This document shows, piece after piece, positions 19,001 to 30,311 of a stretch of DNA of 54,491 nucleotides (position 1 is the first letter of the stretch; each line of letters begins with the position of its first letter). The DNA is from Tannerella sp. GTDB taxonomy: Bacteria; Bacteroidota; Bacteroidia; Bacteroidales; Tannerellaceae. The notes beneath the pieces were generated by a model, which saw nothing but the letters and a program-made list of their open reading frames with translations, was not told the DNA's origin and searched no databases. The DNA lies in NCBI GenBank assembly GCA_031272455.1, contig JAISTS010000068.1, positions 1 through 54,491 of the forward strand, written 5' to 3'. Both the position numbers and the translations under genes were made by a program.

Positions 19001-21434
19001 TGTTTTTGGCGACCGAAAGGCTTACTTCTACGCTTTTAAGCCATGGCGAGGTGAAGGTCGCTTTCACTTCGCCGCCCTCGCCCTCAGCGCGAATATATGC
19101 CAGCAACCGCCCGTGAAATGCTCTCTGGCGGTTGTCGGTATAATCGCCCATATCGGTGTTGTTGCTCGCTTCGAGACCTGACAGCTTTGCCGAACCGGTC
19201 AGACGGCAGGTTATCTCGTCGTCCGACAGCATCACCGGCACGCCATCTTCGTCAACAACCTGCACGATAACCTGCGCTGTTTCAGGCGTTTCGCCATCGG
19301 GATGATAGACGCTCACCTGCAATGCGTAAGGACGTTTGGACGAACGGATGGCATAACGCGCCGTTTCGTTGCCTGCGCTGTCGTATCCTATGGCTTCGAG
19401 CTTGCCCGATTGATAGGGTATATCCCAGGATATCACCCCGTTAGCGCTGTCGTACGCTTTCATTTCGCCGACCTGACGCCCGTTAAGTTCGAGTTTGGCT
19501 TTGGCGGCATTGGTATAGCAAACCACGCGAATTGTCTGCCCTTCGTCGTAATTCCATATCGACCAGGCGTCAACCGACGGGCTGCGTTCAGGTCTGCCTG
19601 CCGGATATGTGCCGAGATAAATAACGGGAGATGAAGACCATAGCGACTGGCGGAAATAGCCGCGCGGCTTGATAAAGCCTCCGAAATCGACCAATCCTGA
19701 ATAAAATCCGCGCGAGGGCCACGCGCCCGATTCGCCGAGATAATCAATTCCCGTCCAGAGAAATTGCCCGAAAATATGCTCATTGTCCGTAACGGCTTTC
19801 CATGCTTCAAGGTCGTGCCGGTTTTCGCTGCCGTAAATCACGCGCGACGGATATTTCTGATGGTCTGACAGATAGCGACTTTCGGTATAATTGTATCCTG
19901 CGATATCGAGCGATCCGGGGTATTCTGTCTCGTTCGACATAGCAACTCCGGCAAGACCTGCCGTTACGGGTCGCGAGCTGTCGTAGCGTTTTACCGCCGC
20001 CACTAATCGCTTGGCTATCACGCCCAAACGCATAGCGTCGGGTGCGTCGGGCTTGTAGCCGCCGAACATTTTCTGGGTGAAGCCGTCGTTGCCGCCGTCG
20101 AGGATCGGATGCGAATACGGGTCGTTGGGATAATCGACTTCGTTGCCTATGCTCCAAGCAAAAATCGAGACGTGATTGCGGTCGCGGCGCACCATATCTT
20201 CGAGGTCGCGCTCGCCCCAGTCGGCAAAAATATCGAACGAACCCTGATGTCCGGGCGTTCCGACATTCCATCCTGCAATCCACTTATTTTTAGGAAATTC
20301 CCATTCGTCGTAGGCTTCGTTCATCACTAAAAAGCCGAGCCTGTCGCAGAGGTCGTACAGTTCGGGAGCCTGCGGATTGTGGCTGGTGCGGATAGCGTTG
20401 ACACCTATTTCTTTGAGCGCCAGCAGGCGACGATGCCATACTTCGCTCGGTACGGCGGCGCCAAGCACTCCGGCGTCATGATGGATACATACGCCTTTCA
20501 TTTTCAGGCTTTTGCCATTCAACGCAAATCCTTTGTCGGCATCGAACGTGAAAGTGCGAAATCCCGTTACGGTCGTCGTTTCGTCAACCTTCTGACCGTC
20601 TTTTAATATGCTGGTTTTCAGTGTATAAAGTTTCGGATTTTCCAAATCCCATAGCACGGGATTGCTGACCGGCAAATCCACATTGAAACGGACTAAATCA
20701 GCCGTTGACGCGACCGTTTGTGTGCGGTTATTACGGGCTGCAAGTTTACCGTCGGGCGTATATAACTCGTTGACAACCGTGAGTTTACCGGCGAAAGCCG
20801 CGCCGTTTACCACTTCGGTTTCGACGTGAAGTTTGGCGCTTTTGCGGTTTGCAGCGACATCAGGCATGGCATAAACACCCCATTGAGCGATATGCACCGG
20901 ATTGGCATAAACAAGCCAGACATCGCGGTAAATGCCTGATCCTGTGTACCATCGCGAGTCGGCGCTTTGGCTGTGGTCAACGCGGACGGCGATAACATTA
21001 TCAGTGCCGAAGCGGATATACGGCGTCAGGTCGAAGGCAAACGAGATATAGCCGTTGGGACGACTGCCGACCGGCTGCCCGTTGACGAACACCTCGCTGC
21101 GGTTGTAAACGCCTTCAAAATAGATATATACCTTTTCGTTTTGCCTGTCCGACGGTACTGTCAGCATCCGTCTGTACCATCCGATGCCGCCCGGAAGGAA
21201 GCCCTGGCAGCTGGCATTGCCCGCGCTAAGCGGCTGTTTCACACTCCAATCGTGCGGCAGATCGACAGTTTGCCATTTTGCATCGTCGAAATCCGCGTTC
21301 TTCGCATCGGCTATGTCGCCCAAAATAAATTTCCATCCGTCGTCCAAGTTCTCTGCCTGTCCGAACGATGTCTGCGCATAAACAGCAACAGATGAGAGCG
21401 TTGCTGATATCAAAAGAATAATTATCCGTTTCAT
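18993..21434 (-). CDS. Glycoside hydrolase family 2 (beta-galactosidase-like), secreted
   Basis: WYRRMLTVP, GVYNRSEVFVNGQPVGSRPNGYISFAFDLTPYI, GVCIHHDAGVLGAAVP, IRTSHNPQAPELYDLCDRLGFLVMNEAYDEW, FAWSIGNE. Confidence 0.93.
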   Translation of the reverse strand: MKRIIILLISATLSSVAVYAQTSFGQAENLDDGWKFILGDIADAKNADFDDAKWQTVDLPHDWSVKQPLSAGNASCQGFLPGGIGWYRRMLTVPSDRQNEKVYIYFEGVYNRSEVFVNGQPVGSRPNGYISFAFDLTPYIRFGTDNVIAVRVDHSQSADSRWYTGSGIYRDVWLVYANPVHIAQWGVYAMPDVAANRKSAKLHVETEVVNGAAFAGKLTVVNELYTPDGKLAARNNRTQTVASTADLVRFNVDLPVSNPVLWDLENPKLYTLKTSILKDGQKVDETTTVTGFRTFTFDADKGFALNGKSLKMKGVCIHHDAGVLGAAVPSEVWHRRLLALKEIGVNAIRTSHNPQAPELYDLCDRLGFLVMNEAYDEWEFPKNKWIAGWNVGTPGHQGSFDIFADWGERDLEDMVRRDRNHVSIFAWSIGNEVDYPNDPYSHPILDGGNDGFTQKMFGGYKPDAPDAMRLGVIAKRLVAAVKRYDSSRPVTAGLAGVAMSNETEYPGSLDIAGYNYTESRYLSDHQKYPSRVIYGSENRHDLEAWKAVTDNEHIFGQFLWTGIDYLGESGAWPSRGFYSGLVDFGGFIKPRGYFRQSLWSSSPVIYLGTYPAGRPERSPSVDAWSIWNYDEGQTIRVVCYTNAAKAKLELNGRQVGEMKAYDSANGVISWDIPYQSGKLEAIGYDSAGNETARYAIRSSKRPYALQVSVYHPDGETPETAQVIVQVVDEDGVPVMLSDDEITCRLTGSAKLSGLEASNNTDMGDYTDNRQRAFHGRLLAYIRAEGEGGEVKATFTSPWLKSVEVSLSVAKNSD

Positions 21435-21608
21435 TTTATCTGCATTTTAATTTCTCGCAAAATTACAATATTTTCGTAAAAATCATACCTCAGTTATTGA
21501 TTGTCAGAAAATTTTTTGAAAAATATTATTTTTCTTTTGAACAAAAGTTTGTAATTTTGCTTTTTCAAATTGATAATAAATAACTGAATTGCTCGCAAAA
21601 CGTTTATA

Positions 21609-22520
21609 ATGAGCGAAGTAAACATTTTTTACCATATTCCTGCACTGTACGGCGAGAGCCTTGACGGATTAAACATCAAGCCGTCGGGGGTTTATATTGA
21701 CCTGACTTTCGGTGGCGGCGGTCATTCGCGCGGCATCCTCAGTCGGCTTGGCTCGGACGGCAGGCTGTACGGCTTCGATCAGGATGAAGATGCGCAGGCT
21801 AATATTCCTGACGATAAGCGTTTTACGTTTGTTCATTCCAATTTTCGCTATTTGTCGAACTTTATGCGTTATTACGGTGTGGAGCAGGTTGACGGCATTT
21901 TGGCAGACCTCGGCGTGTCGTCGCATCATTTTGACGACGAGGGGCGCGGCTTTTCGTATCGTTTCGACGGTTCGCCCGATATGCGGATGAACACACGCGG
22001 CGGCAAAACGGCTGCTGAGGTGCTGAACAGCTATTCTGAAGATGCTTTGGAGGCGCTTTTCAGGAAATATGGCGAAGTAAGCAATGCCTCGCGTCTTGCT
22101 ACGGCAATCGTCAAGGCGCGAAGTACGGCTCCGATTGGTTCGATAGAGGATTTTATGAAGATTATCAGACCATTAGCGATATGGGAGAACGACAAGAAGT
22201 ATTTCTCGCGCGTCTTTCAGGCAATACGCATCGAGGTCAACGACGAGTACGAAGCTCTGCGCGAGATGCTTCCTCAGGCGCTTAAGCTGTTAAAATCCGG
22301 CGGACGGTTAGCTATAATAGCCTATCATTCGCTCGAAACCCGTTTGGTAAAGAAATTCTTCCGTACGGGAAATGCCGAAGGCGAGAGTTTGACAGATTTT
22401 TACGGACACCGCTCGACGCCTTTCCGTCTGATAGGCAGCAACATAAAGCCGTCGGCAGAAGAGATTGCAAATAACCCGCGCTCGCGCAGTGCACATTTAC
22501 GTATAGCAGAAAAGATATGA
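21609..22520 (+). CDS. rsmH: 16S rRNA (cytosine1402-N4)-methyltransferase
   Basis: YIDLTFGGGGHSRGIL, LADLGVSSHHFDDEGRGFSYRFDGSPDMRM, IAYHSLETRLVKKFF. Confidence 0.97.
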   Translation: MSEVNIFYHIPALYGESLDGLNIKPSGVYIDLTFGGGGHSRGILSRLGSDGRLYGFDQDEDAQANIPDDKRFTFVHSNFRYLSNFMRYYGVEQVDGILADLGVSSHHFDDEGRGFSYRFDGSPDMRMNTRGGKTAAEVLNSYSEDALEALFRKYGEVSNASRLATAIVKARSTAPIGSIEDFMKIIRPLAIWENDKKYFSRVFQAIRIEVNDEYEALREMLPQALKLLKSGGRLAIIAYHSLETRLVKKFFRTGNAEGESLTDFYGHRSTPFRLIGSNIKPSAEEIANNPRSRSAHLRIAEKI

Positions 22521-22867
22521 AACAGAACAGTCAATCGCGTGAAAAGATAAAAAAAAGCTCATTTTCGATAGTAAGATTCCTGAGCGGAGGCGTGCTGCAG
22601 GAAGGATTTTTGACAAAATACGGCGGCATGGCGGCGCTGATAGTCTTTATGCTGTTTTTTTTCATCGCCAATCGCTACACCTGCCTGCTGAAAATGCGCG
22701 AGATAGACGTTTTGCAAAACGAACTGCGCGACCTGAAAATCCGTTCGGTCGAGATTTCCACTAATCTGACGGGCAGCAACCGCCTGTCGGAGATAGAGAA
22801 AATCGTTGAACAGCAGCATCTCGAACTCGAAAGCGCGACACATCCACCATATATATTAACGAAATAG
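22517..22867 (+). CDS. FtsL-like cell division protein
   Basis: 116 aa, single TM (ALIVFMLFFFIANRY) plus coiled coil; position between rsmH and ftsI. Confidence 0.8.
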   Translation: MKQNSQSREKIKKSSFSIVRFLSGGVLQEGFLTKYGGMAALIVFMLFFFIANRYTCLLKMREIDVLQNELRDLKIRSVEISTNLTGSNRLSEIEKIVEQQHLELESATHPPYILTK

Positions 22868-22887
22868 CAAATCAACAGTCAAAAAAA

Positions 22888-24912
22888 ATGGAAGTGAACA
22901 AAAATAATTCGGTTGATAACAGCATACAGGTACGCTATTTTATCGTCATTGGCTTGCTATTGATTATTGTCGGAGGCATACTATGGAACCTCTTTAAGGT
23001 AACAATCATCGAACGGGAAAAATGGCTGAACACCTTAATGAAGCAGATCAACACATCGAATGAAGTGGTCGTGTCGCCAAATCGCGGCAATATCTATTCG
23101 TCCGACGGCAAACTGATGTCAACGACGCTGCCTGTTTACAAGCTGTATATCGACTTCAAACTTGGCAACGCATATCCCAAAGAGGCATTTATGGACGCTC
23201 TCGATTCACTTTCGCTATGCCTGTCGAAAAAGCTTAAAGACCGTTCGCAGGCGGATTACAAAAAACATTTACTTCAGGGATTGAACAGTAAAAGTACCGA
23301 ATTTAAGCTATCGTCCAAGAAGGTATCATACGTGGATATGAGGGAGATACAGCAATTTCCTTTCTTCAGGCTCGGACGCAACAAAAGCGGATTATACACT
23401 AAGGAGGAATTGCAGCGGCACAAACTGTTCGGTTCTATGGCAGACCGCACTCTCGGCAACATCGATATGTATTATTGGGAACACCTGTCAAAGGGCAAGA
23501 CAGGAATTGAATTTATTCACGACAGCATTTTGAGCGGCAAAACGGGTCTCGGACGCAATATAAAGGTCGGCGGACGCACGATTTTCGTGATTTCGCAAAA
23601 GCCTGTTGACGGTTTAGATATTGTTACGACGATTGACACCCGCATACAGGACATTGTAGAGAAGGAGCTACGCGAAAAGACACTCGCCTTTCGCCCTCAA
23701 ACGGCTATAGCCATAGTGATGGAGACCAAAACCGGCGAAGTCAGGGCTATAACCAACCTTGTCAGCAACGGCTCCGGCGTCTATTCCGAAATAAAAAATG
23801 AGGCTGTCAGCGGGCTGTACGAGCCTGGGTCAACATTCAAAACCGCCACAATGATGGTCGCCCTTGAAGACACCGTATGTACACCAACAACAACGCTACA
23901 ACGTGGCAACGGCATATTGGTATTTAACGGAAAGAAGATTACCGACCATAATGCCGGTCGCGGTCCGACAGTCATCACAGCAGAGCAGGCGATGTGGTAC
24001 TCATCGAACGTCGGGATGGCGCGTATAGTACTCGACGGCTACGAAAACAATCCTGAGAAATTTATTAGAGGACTGTACAGAGTAGGCATTCTCGACTCGC
24101 TGAACATAGAAATCAGCGGCGCAGGCAACCCCAAAACTACATGGAACACTTTGCGCTGGTCGAAGCAGTCGCTGCCACGTATGTCGTACGGCACCGAAGT
24201 ACAGCTGCCGCCGATAAACACGCTGGCGTTTTATAATGCCATTGCCAACGACGGCAAACTCGTCAGACCCATCTTTACGAAAGCCATACGCGACGGCGAA
24301 AAAACGGTCAGAACGTTTGAGACAGAGGCGATTGTTGAAAAAATATGCTCCGAAAATACTTTGAGAACCATCCGTCAAATGCTGAAAGACGTCGTCAACC
24401 AGCCCGACGGAACGGGCAAGCCCGCACATTCGGACGCCGTAACCATTGCAGGCAAAACGGGCACGGCTCAGATTATCGCAGGCGGTGGCGTCAGCGGTCA
24501 TAACGTCTCGTTTTGCGGCTATTTTCCTGCCGACAAACCGAAATATTCGTGTATCGTCTTTATGCACCGTCCGCAGGGCACGCCATCCGGCGGAAATATG
24601 TGCGGCACAGCGTTCAAAGCTATCGCCGAGAAAATCTATTCTCTCGAATCTGAAATCAAAGTCAGCGAAATGAAAGCAGACTCGGCGCTTGTTGCCGTTC
24701 CGCAGGTGAAAAAGACAGAAAAAGACATAAAAATACAGGATGGACTTGTTCCTAACGTAGTCGGGATGGGCGCCAAAGACGCCATTTTCATCCTCGAACG
24801 CAGCGGGCTTAACGTCCGCATAGCGGGCAGGGGGCGCGTCGAAAGACAGTCGCTGACGCCCGGACAACGCATCACGAAAGGACAGTCGATCACTATCACT
24901 CTTAAAGGATAA
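22888..24912 (+). CDS. ftsI: FtsI-type penicillin-binding protein with C-terminal PASTA domain
   Basis: [57 protein letters not shown]. Confidence 0.95.
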   Translation: MEVNKNNSVDNSIQVRYFIVIGLLLIIVGGILWNLFKVTIIEREKWLNTLMKQINTSNEVVVSPNRGNIYSSDGKLMSTTLPVYKLYIDFKLGNAYPKEAFMDALDSLSLCLSKKLKDRSQADYKKHLLQGLNSKSTEFKLSSKKVSYVDMREIQQFPFFRLGRNKSGLYTKEELQRHKLFGSMADRTLGNIDMYYWEHLSKGKTGIEFIHDSILSGKTGLGRNIKVGGRTIFVISQKPVDGLDIVTTIDTRIQDIVEKELREKTLAFRPQTAIAIVMETKTGEVRAITNLVSNGSGVYSEIKNEAVSGLYEPGSTFKTATMMVALEDTVCTPTTTLQRGNGILVFNGKKITDHNAGRGPTVITAEQAMWYSSNVGMARIVLDGYENNPEKFIRGLYRVGILDSLNIEISGAGNPKTTWNTLRWSKQSLPRMSYGTEVQLPPINTLAFYNAIANDGKLVRPIFTKAIRDGEKTVRTFETEAIVEKICSENTLRTIRQMLKDVVNQPDGTGKPAHSDAVTIAGKTGTAQIIAGGGVSGHNVSFCGYFPADKPKYSCIVFMHRPQGTPSGGNMCGTAFKAIAEKIYSLESEIKVSEMKADSALVAVPQVKKTEKDIKIQDGLVPNVVGMGAKDAIFILERSGLNVRIAGRGRVERQSLTPGQRITKGQSITITLKG

Positions 24913-24922
24913 ATATCTGAAA

Positions 24923-26365
24923 ATGAAACAGACAGAAATAGATAAAATAATTACGGAGGTGAGACCTCGACAGGTCGTATCGGACTCGCGCAAGGTGCAG
25001 GCAGGCGATGTGTTTGTCGCCGTCAGAGGAACTCAGGTTGACGGACACGATTATATCGGCGCCGCCATAGCTCAGGGCGCGGCAGCTATCGTATGCGAAG
25101 TCGTTCCGAAAGAATTTGAGACCTCGCCGGTGCAGTTTATTACGGTTGCAGACACATCTGAAGCGCTTGGCGTATTGCTTGATGCTTTTTATGATCACCC
25201 TTCGTCGAAACTGAAACTCGTTGGCGTTACCGGAACGAACGGCAAGACGACCGTCGCGACTGTGCTGTATGAACTTTTCCGTCGCCTCGGCTATAAAGCC
25301 GGACTGTTATCGACGGTATGTAACTATATCAACGGCATTCCCGAAGCGGCTACGCATACAACTCCCGATCCCGTTACGCTTCACAGCCTGATTGCTCGGA
25401 TGGAAGAGGCAGGATGCGATTATGTGTTTATGGAAGTAAGTTCGCACGCCGTTGACCAGAAAAGAATAAGCGGTCTGACGTTCAGCGGCGGCATTTTCAC
25501 CAATCTGACACGCGACCATCTTGATTATCATAAAACGGTAGATAACTACCTGAAAGCGAAAAAGACGTTTTTCGACAACCTGCCCGCTTCGGCTTTTGCG
25601 CTGACAAATATTGACGACAAGACGGGCGAAGTGATGCTGCAAAACACCAAAGCCCGCAAACTCGGCTACTCTCTGTTTACGTTGACGGACTTCAAAGGGA
25701 AAGTGATAGAGTCGCATTTTGAAGGCTCCGAAATTCAAATCAACGGGCGCGAAGTCAATGTTCATTTCGTCGGGCGGTTTAATGCATATAACCTGTTGGC
25801 AGTTTATGGCGCCGCCATAGCTCTCGGACAAGATCCGGAAGAAACGCTGATCGTCTTGAGCGCTCTGCATCCCGTGGCGGGACGCTTTGAGACCATCCAT
25901 TCGCCGCTCGGCTATACAGCTATTGTCGATTATGCCCATACGCCCGACGCACTGACAAACGTGCTGAACGGCATACAGGAAGTGCTGAACGGCAACGGAC
26001 GGATCATCACCGTGGTTGGCGCAGGCGGCAATCGCGACAAGGGCAAACGTCCCCTGATGGCAAAAGAGGCTTGCCGGATGAGCGACCAGCTTATCCTGAC
26101 ATCCGATAATCCGCGATTTGAAGAGCCTGACGAGATAATTCGGGATATGGCAGCCGGACTGACAACCGACGATCTGACGCGCACACTTTGCATCACCGAC
26201 CGTGCGCAAGCCATCGCAACAGCTACCCGTCTGGCGCAAAAAGGCGACGTCATCCTCATAGCCGGCAAAGGACACGAGGATTATCAGGACGTCAAGGGCG
26301 TCAAACATCACTTCGACGACCGCGAGACAGTTAAAAATATTTTTGCAACACAACAAAAAAACTGA
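24923..26365 (+). CDS. murE: UDP-MurNAc-L-Ala-D-Glu:meso-DAP ligase
   Basis: [55 protein letters not shown]. Confidence 0.96.
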   Translation: MKQTEIDKIITEVRPRQVVSDSRKVQAGDVFVAVRGTQVDGHDYIGAAIAQGAAAIVCEVVPKEFETSPVQFITVADTSEALGVLLDAFYDHPSSKLKLVGVTGTNGKTTVATVLYELFRRLGYKAGLLSTVCNYINGIPEAATHTTPDPVTLHSLIARMEEAGCDYVFMEVSSHAVDQKRISGLTFSGGIFTNLTRDHLDYHKTVDNYLKAKKTFFDNLPASAFALTNIDDKTGEVMLQNTKARKLGYSLFTLTDFKGKVIESHFEGSEIQINGREVNVHFVGRFNAYNLLAVYGAAIALGQDPEETLIVLSALHPVAGRFETIHSPLGYTAIVDYAHTPDALTNVLNGIQEVLNGNGRIITVVGAGGNRDKGKRPLMAKEACRMSDQLILTSDNPRFEEPDEIIRDMAAGLTTDDLTRTLCITDRAQAIATATRLAQKGDVILIAGKGHEDYQDVKGVKHHFDDRETVKNIFATQQKN

Positions 26366-26374
26366 TATAACGAT

Positions 26375-27637
26375 ATGCTGTACGACCTGTTCAATTATTT
26401 AGACGTGAATTTCGACCTCCCCGGCGCCGGAGTATTCAAGTATATTTCGTTCCGATCCATCTGTGCGTTAGTATTTTCGCTTTTCATCTCAACCACTATC
26501 GGCAGACGCATCATAAACAAACTGCGAGACCTTCAGATTGGCGAGTCTGTTCGTGAGCTTGGGATTGAGGGCGAACAAACAAAAAAAGGCACTCCGACAA
26601 TGGGCGGCATCATTATCATCATAGCCATCATCGCGCCGGTGCTGCTCTTTTCGCGGCTTAACAATATTTATCTCATAACGATGCTGATAACTACGCTTTG
26701 GATGGGCAGTCTCGGTTTTATCGACGACTATATCAAGGTGTTTAAAAAAGACAAACAGGGATTGCACGGATGGTTTAAGATAATTGCGCAGGTAGGGCTT
26801 GGAATTATTGTCGGGGTAATAATCTTTTTCAGTCCCGACGTCGTCATACGCGAAAACATCAAGGTCGAAGACAGTCAGAATATCGAAAATGTGATGTTTC
26901 ACAACGTTCACGTCAAATCGACCCAGACAACGATACCGTTCATCAAGAACAATAACTTCGACTACGAATGGCTGGCATCTTGGGCGGGCGACTATACCAC
27001 CGCTGCTACTTTTATCATTTTCATACTGATAGTCATACTCATCGTTACCGGAGTGTCGAACGGCGCCAACCTGACTGATGGATTAGACGGTTTGGCGACG
27101 GGCAGCTCAGCCATCATCGGGACGGCTCTCGGCATCCTCGCCTATATGTCGTCGCACCTCGAATTTGCATCATTCCTGAATATTATGTTCATCCCCGGAG
27201 CCGAAGAATTAGTGATTTTCGCGGCGGCATTTATCGGCGCGACCATCGGTTTTCTGTGGTACAACGCATATCCGGCACAGGTCTTTATGGGCGACACCGG
27301 CAGCCTGACGCTCGGCGGGATCATCGCCGTTTTCGCTATCCTGATACGCAAAGAGCTGCTCATACCTATTCTGTGCGGTATCTTTCTTGCCGAAAGCCTG
27401 TCGGTAATGCTTCAGGTGGCATATTTCAAATACACAAAAAAGCACCGCGGCGAGGGCGTAAGGATATTTAAGATGACGCCCCTGCACCATCATTTCCAGA
27501 AAGCAGGCGATCAGAGCATCAAAGCATTGCTCCAAAAACCCAAAAACATAGTTCCCGAAGCCAAAATCGTCATCCGTTTCTGGCTGATAGGCATCATTCT
27601 GGCTGCGCTGACGATAGCCACATTAAAAATCAGATAA
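26375..27637 (+). CDS. mraY: Phospho-MurNAc-pentapeptide transferase
   Basis: [49 protein letters not shown]. Confidence 0.97.
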   Translation: MLYDLFNYLDVNFDLPGAGVFKYISFRSICALVFSLFISTTIGRRIINKLRDLQIGESVRELGIEGEQTKKGTPTMGGIIIIIAIIAPVLLFSRLNNIYLITMLITTLWMGSLGFIDDYIKVFKKDKQGLHGWFKIIAQVGLGIIVGVIIFFSPDVVIRENIKVEDSQNIENVMFHNVHVKSTQTTIPFIKNNNFDYEWLASWAGDYTTAATFIIFILIVILIVTGVSNGANLTDGLDGLATGSSAIIGTALGILAYMSSHLEFASFLNIMFIPGAEELVIFAAAFIGATIGFLWYNAYPAQVFMGDTGSLTLGGIIAVFAILIRKELLIPILCGIFLAESLSVMLQVAYFKYTKKHRGEGVRIFKMTPLHHHFQKAGDQSIKALLQKPKNIVPEAKIVIRFWLIGIILAALTIATLKIR

Positions 27638-27642
27638 AGAAA

Positions 27643-28998
27643 ATGATGATATATAATATAAAGGAAAAAGCGAACAAAGACATCAGCCTTGCGGAGTTTA
27701 TGCCGTTGGCAATGGAAAGGATAGTCGTTCTCGGCGGTGGCGAAAGCGGCGTCGGCGCAGCTGTCCTTGCCAAAAAGTGCGGATTCGATGTTTTCCTTTC
27801 CGATTTGGGTGAGATAAAACCTGAATATAAGGCTATACTCGGCAGATATAGCATTGAATATGAAGAACATCATCACACCGAAGAACTTATCCTGAATGCC
27901 CGTGAAATCGTCAAAAGTCCGGGTATCTCGGATAAAGCGCCGATAATACAGGCTGCGGTACTACGCTCAATCCCAATCATCTCCGAAATCGAGCTGGCAG
28001 GACGCTATACCGATGCGAAAATGATTTGCATCACCGGCAGCAACGGCAAGACTACAACGACGATGCTGACTTATCATATCCTGCGACAAGCCGGTTTAGA
28101 CGTTGGACTTGCAGGTAATGTGGGCGCCAGCCTCGCCTTGCAGATTGTTGAGTCGCCACACAAATATTACGTCATCGAATTGAGCAGTTTCCAGTTAGAC
28201 AATATGTACGACTTCAAAGCCGATATTGCTATCCTGCTGAATATTACGCCCGACCATCTCGACCGTTATCATTATGAATTTCAGAATTACGTTGATGCCA
28301 AGTTCCGTATTCTGCAAAACCAGACGGCAGATGATGCTTTTATCTTCTGGAACGACGACCCCGTCATAGCCCGCGAAATAGAAAAACGCCATCCGCAAGC
28401 GACGCTATATCCATTCTCCAAAACCTTGACGCACGGACTGAAAGAATTTGTGAAACTGAAAGGGCTTCATAACCTGTACAATTCGGTCGCGGCAGGTATC
28501 GCAGCGCGGCTTGTCGGGGTTGACGACGAACAAATCCGCCGGTCGTTTGCCGATTTCAACGGCGTCGAACATCGTCTTGAAAAAGCCGGACAGATCGACG
28601 GCGTGGAATACATAAACGATTCAAAGGCTACAAACGTCAATTCGTGCTGGTATGCCTTGCAAAGTTTCGACACGCCAATAGTGCTGATTCTCGGCGGAAC
28701 GGACAAGGGTAACGATTATTCCGAAATCGAACAGCTTGTTTGCAATAAAGTCCGCGCCCTCGTCTATCTCGGAATCGACAACAACAAACTGCACAGTTTT
28801 TTCGACGGAAAAGTGTTACAGACTGCCGATGCCCGTTCGATGGAAGAGGCTGTCGGTTTGGCGCGAAGTTTTGCTGTTGCAGGCGACGTCGTACTGCTCT
28901 CACCCTGCTGCGCCAGTTTCGACCTGTTCAACAACTACGAAGACCGCGGCAGACAATTTAAGGAATGTGTCAAACAATTAAAACACAACGCACAATGA
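27643..28998 (+). CDS. murD: UDP-MurNAc-L-alanine:D-glutamate ligase
   Basis: VLGGGESGVGAA, CITGSNGKTTTTMLTYHIL, ELSSFQLD, NDSKATNVNSCWYAL. Confidence 0.96.
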   Translation: MMIYNIKEKANKDISLAEFMPLAMERIVVLGGGESGVGAAVLAKKCGFDVFLSDLGEIKPEYKAILGRYSIEYEEHHHTEELILNAREIVKSPGISDKAPIIQAAVLRSIPIISEIELAGRYTDAKMICITGSNGKTTTTMLTYHILRQAGLDVGLAGNVGASLALQIVESPHKYYVIELSSFQLDNMYDFKADIAILLNITPDHLDRYHYEFQNYVDAKFRILQNQTADDAFIFWNDDPVIAREIEKRHPQATLYPFSKTLTHGLKEFVKLKGLHNLYNSVAAGIAARLVGVDDEQIRRSFADFNGVEHRLEKAGQIDGVEYINDSKATNVNSCWYALQSFDTPIVLILGGTDKGNDYSEIEQLVCNKVRALVYLGIDNNKLHSFFDGKVLQTADARSMEEAVGLARSFAVAGDVVLLSPCCASFDLFNNYEDRGRQFKECVKQLKHNAQ

Positions 28999-30311
28999 AT
29001 GAGAATGATAATATAAAAAAAATACTCCCGGGCGACATCGCAGTATGGATGATTTTCCTGTTTCTGTGCGGTTGTTCGCTTGTTGAGGTATTCAGCGCCA
29101 CGAGCCAGCTGGCATTCAAAAGCTCGAATATCTGGCAACCTATTATCCGACACTCGTCGTTCCTGTTTGGCGGAATTGCTGTTGTATCGCTTTTGAGCCG
29201 TATTCATTACAGATATTTCTCCATCGTTCTTATATTTTTGCCGTTTGTGATTATTCTGCTTGCCCTGTTGCCGATCATCGGTACGACGATAAATCAGGCA
29301 TCGCGGTTTATCAGCATTTCGGGCATACAGTTTCAGCCATCCGAAATAGCTAAATTGCTCTGTATCATTTGGGTTGCGTTCTGGCTGAGCAAACGCGGCA
29401 AGATGTCGGACACTACGGTGTTTCGCGGCATTTTATGGGGCGTCGTCCCAACCGTCGTCTGCATATTTATCTCCGGCGTTTCTACGGCTTTGATGCTCGG
29501 TTTTATCTGTTTCCTGATGATGTTTATAGGTGGTTTGCCGGCTCGCAAGTTGTGGAATCTGGCTCTCGTAGTCATCGTTATCGGTCTGATTGCCGCTCTT
29601 GCCGTAATGGTATTGCCCGACAGCATACTTATGAAATTCGGCGGTCAGCGCCTCCCTACCGTACGCGAACGTGTGGTAGATTTCGTAAAAATCAACCATT
29701 CCGATAAAAAAGACGTTGCCCTCGATGCCACAACTACAAAAAACGATTCGACTTTTGCAATCAACGACGACAACCTGCAGGTGAGCCGTGCAAAAATGGC
29801 TATTGCCAACGGCTGGTTTTTAGGCAAACTGCCGGGTCGAAGCGTCCAGCGCGATTACCTTCCGCAGGCATATTCCGATTTTATCTATGCCATCATATTC
29901 GAGGAGACGGGCGTTCTCGGCGGATTAAGCATCCTGATACTGTATCTTTGGCTGTTGGGGAGGGTGGGAAGTATCGCAAAACGATGCGAAAAGCCGTTTG
30001 CCAAACATCTTGTCATCGGATGCGGACTGCTGATTGGCGTTCAGGCGCTTGTAAACATTTCTGTCGCTGTCGGCTTTTTCCCCGTAACAGGTCAGCCGCT
30101 GCCCCTGATAAGTCGTGGCGGCACTTCAACTATACTGACTTGCGCATACATTGGCATAATTCTGAGCGTCAGTCGTTTCGGCGCCAAGATGGGCGTCGTT
30201 ACTCCTGAAGTTGCGGTCGAAGAAGACGAACCTGAGTCGGAAACCGAAGAGATGCATACAGAAGACCGTCAGGAAGATATTGAATTAATAACCAATATGT
30301 TAGATAGATGA
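28995..30311 (+). CDS. ftsW: FtsW (SEDS lipid II polymerase)
   Basis: Start at ATG 28995 overlapping the murD stop (ATGA); FQPSEIAKLL, LPEAYSDFI-like LPQAYSDFIYAIIFEETG, GQPLPLISRGGTS. Confidence 0.95.
   Translation: MNENDNIKKILPGDIAVWMIFLFLCGCSLVEVFSATSQLAFKSSNIWQPIIRHSSFLFGGIAVVSLLSRIHYRYFSIVLIFLPFVIILLALLPIIGTTINQASRFISISGIQFQPSEIAKLLCIIWVAFWLSKRGKMSDTTVFRGILWGVVPTVVCIFISGVSTALMLGFICFLMMFIGGLPARKLWNLALVVIVIGLIAALAVMVLPDSILMKFGGQRLPTVRERVVDFVKINHSDKKDVALDATTTKNDSTFAINDDNLQVSRAKMAIANGWFLGKLPGRSVQRDYLPQAYSDFIYAIIFEETGVLGGLSILILYLWLLGRVGSIAKRCEKPFAKHLVIGCGLLIGVQALVNISVAVGFFPVTGQPLPLISRGGTSTILTCAYIGIILSVSRFGAKMGVVTPEVAVEEDEPESETEEMHTEDRQEDIELITNMLDR

Noticed and set aside
24720-24912. PASTA domain on FtsI as unusual
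   Set aside because: PASTA-bearing class B PBPs are common in this phylum.
24001-24993. 330-aa minus-strand ORF
   Set aside because: Antisense to ftsI, low-complexity Arg/Phe/Ala-rich shadow translation.
25307-26356. 349-aa minus-strand ORF
   Set aside because: Antisense to murE; no domain-like features.
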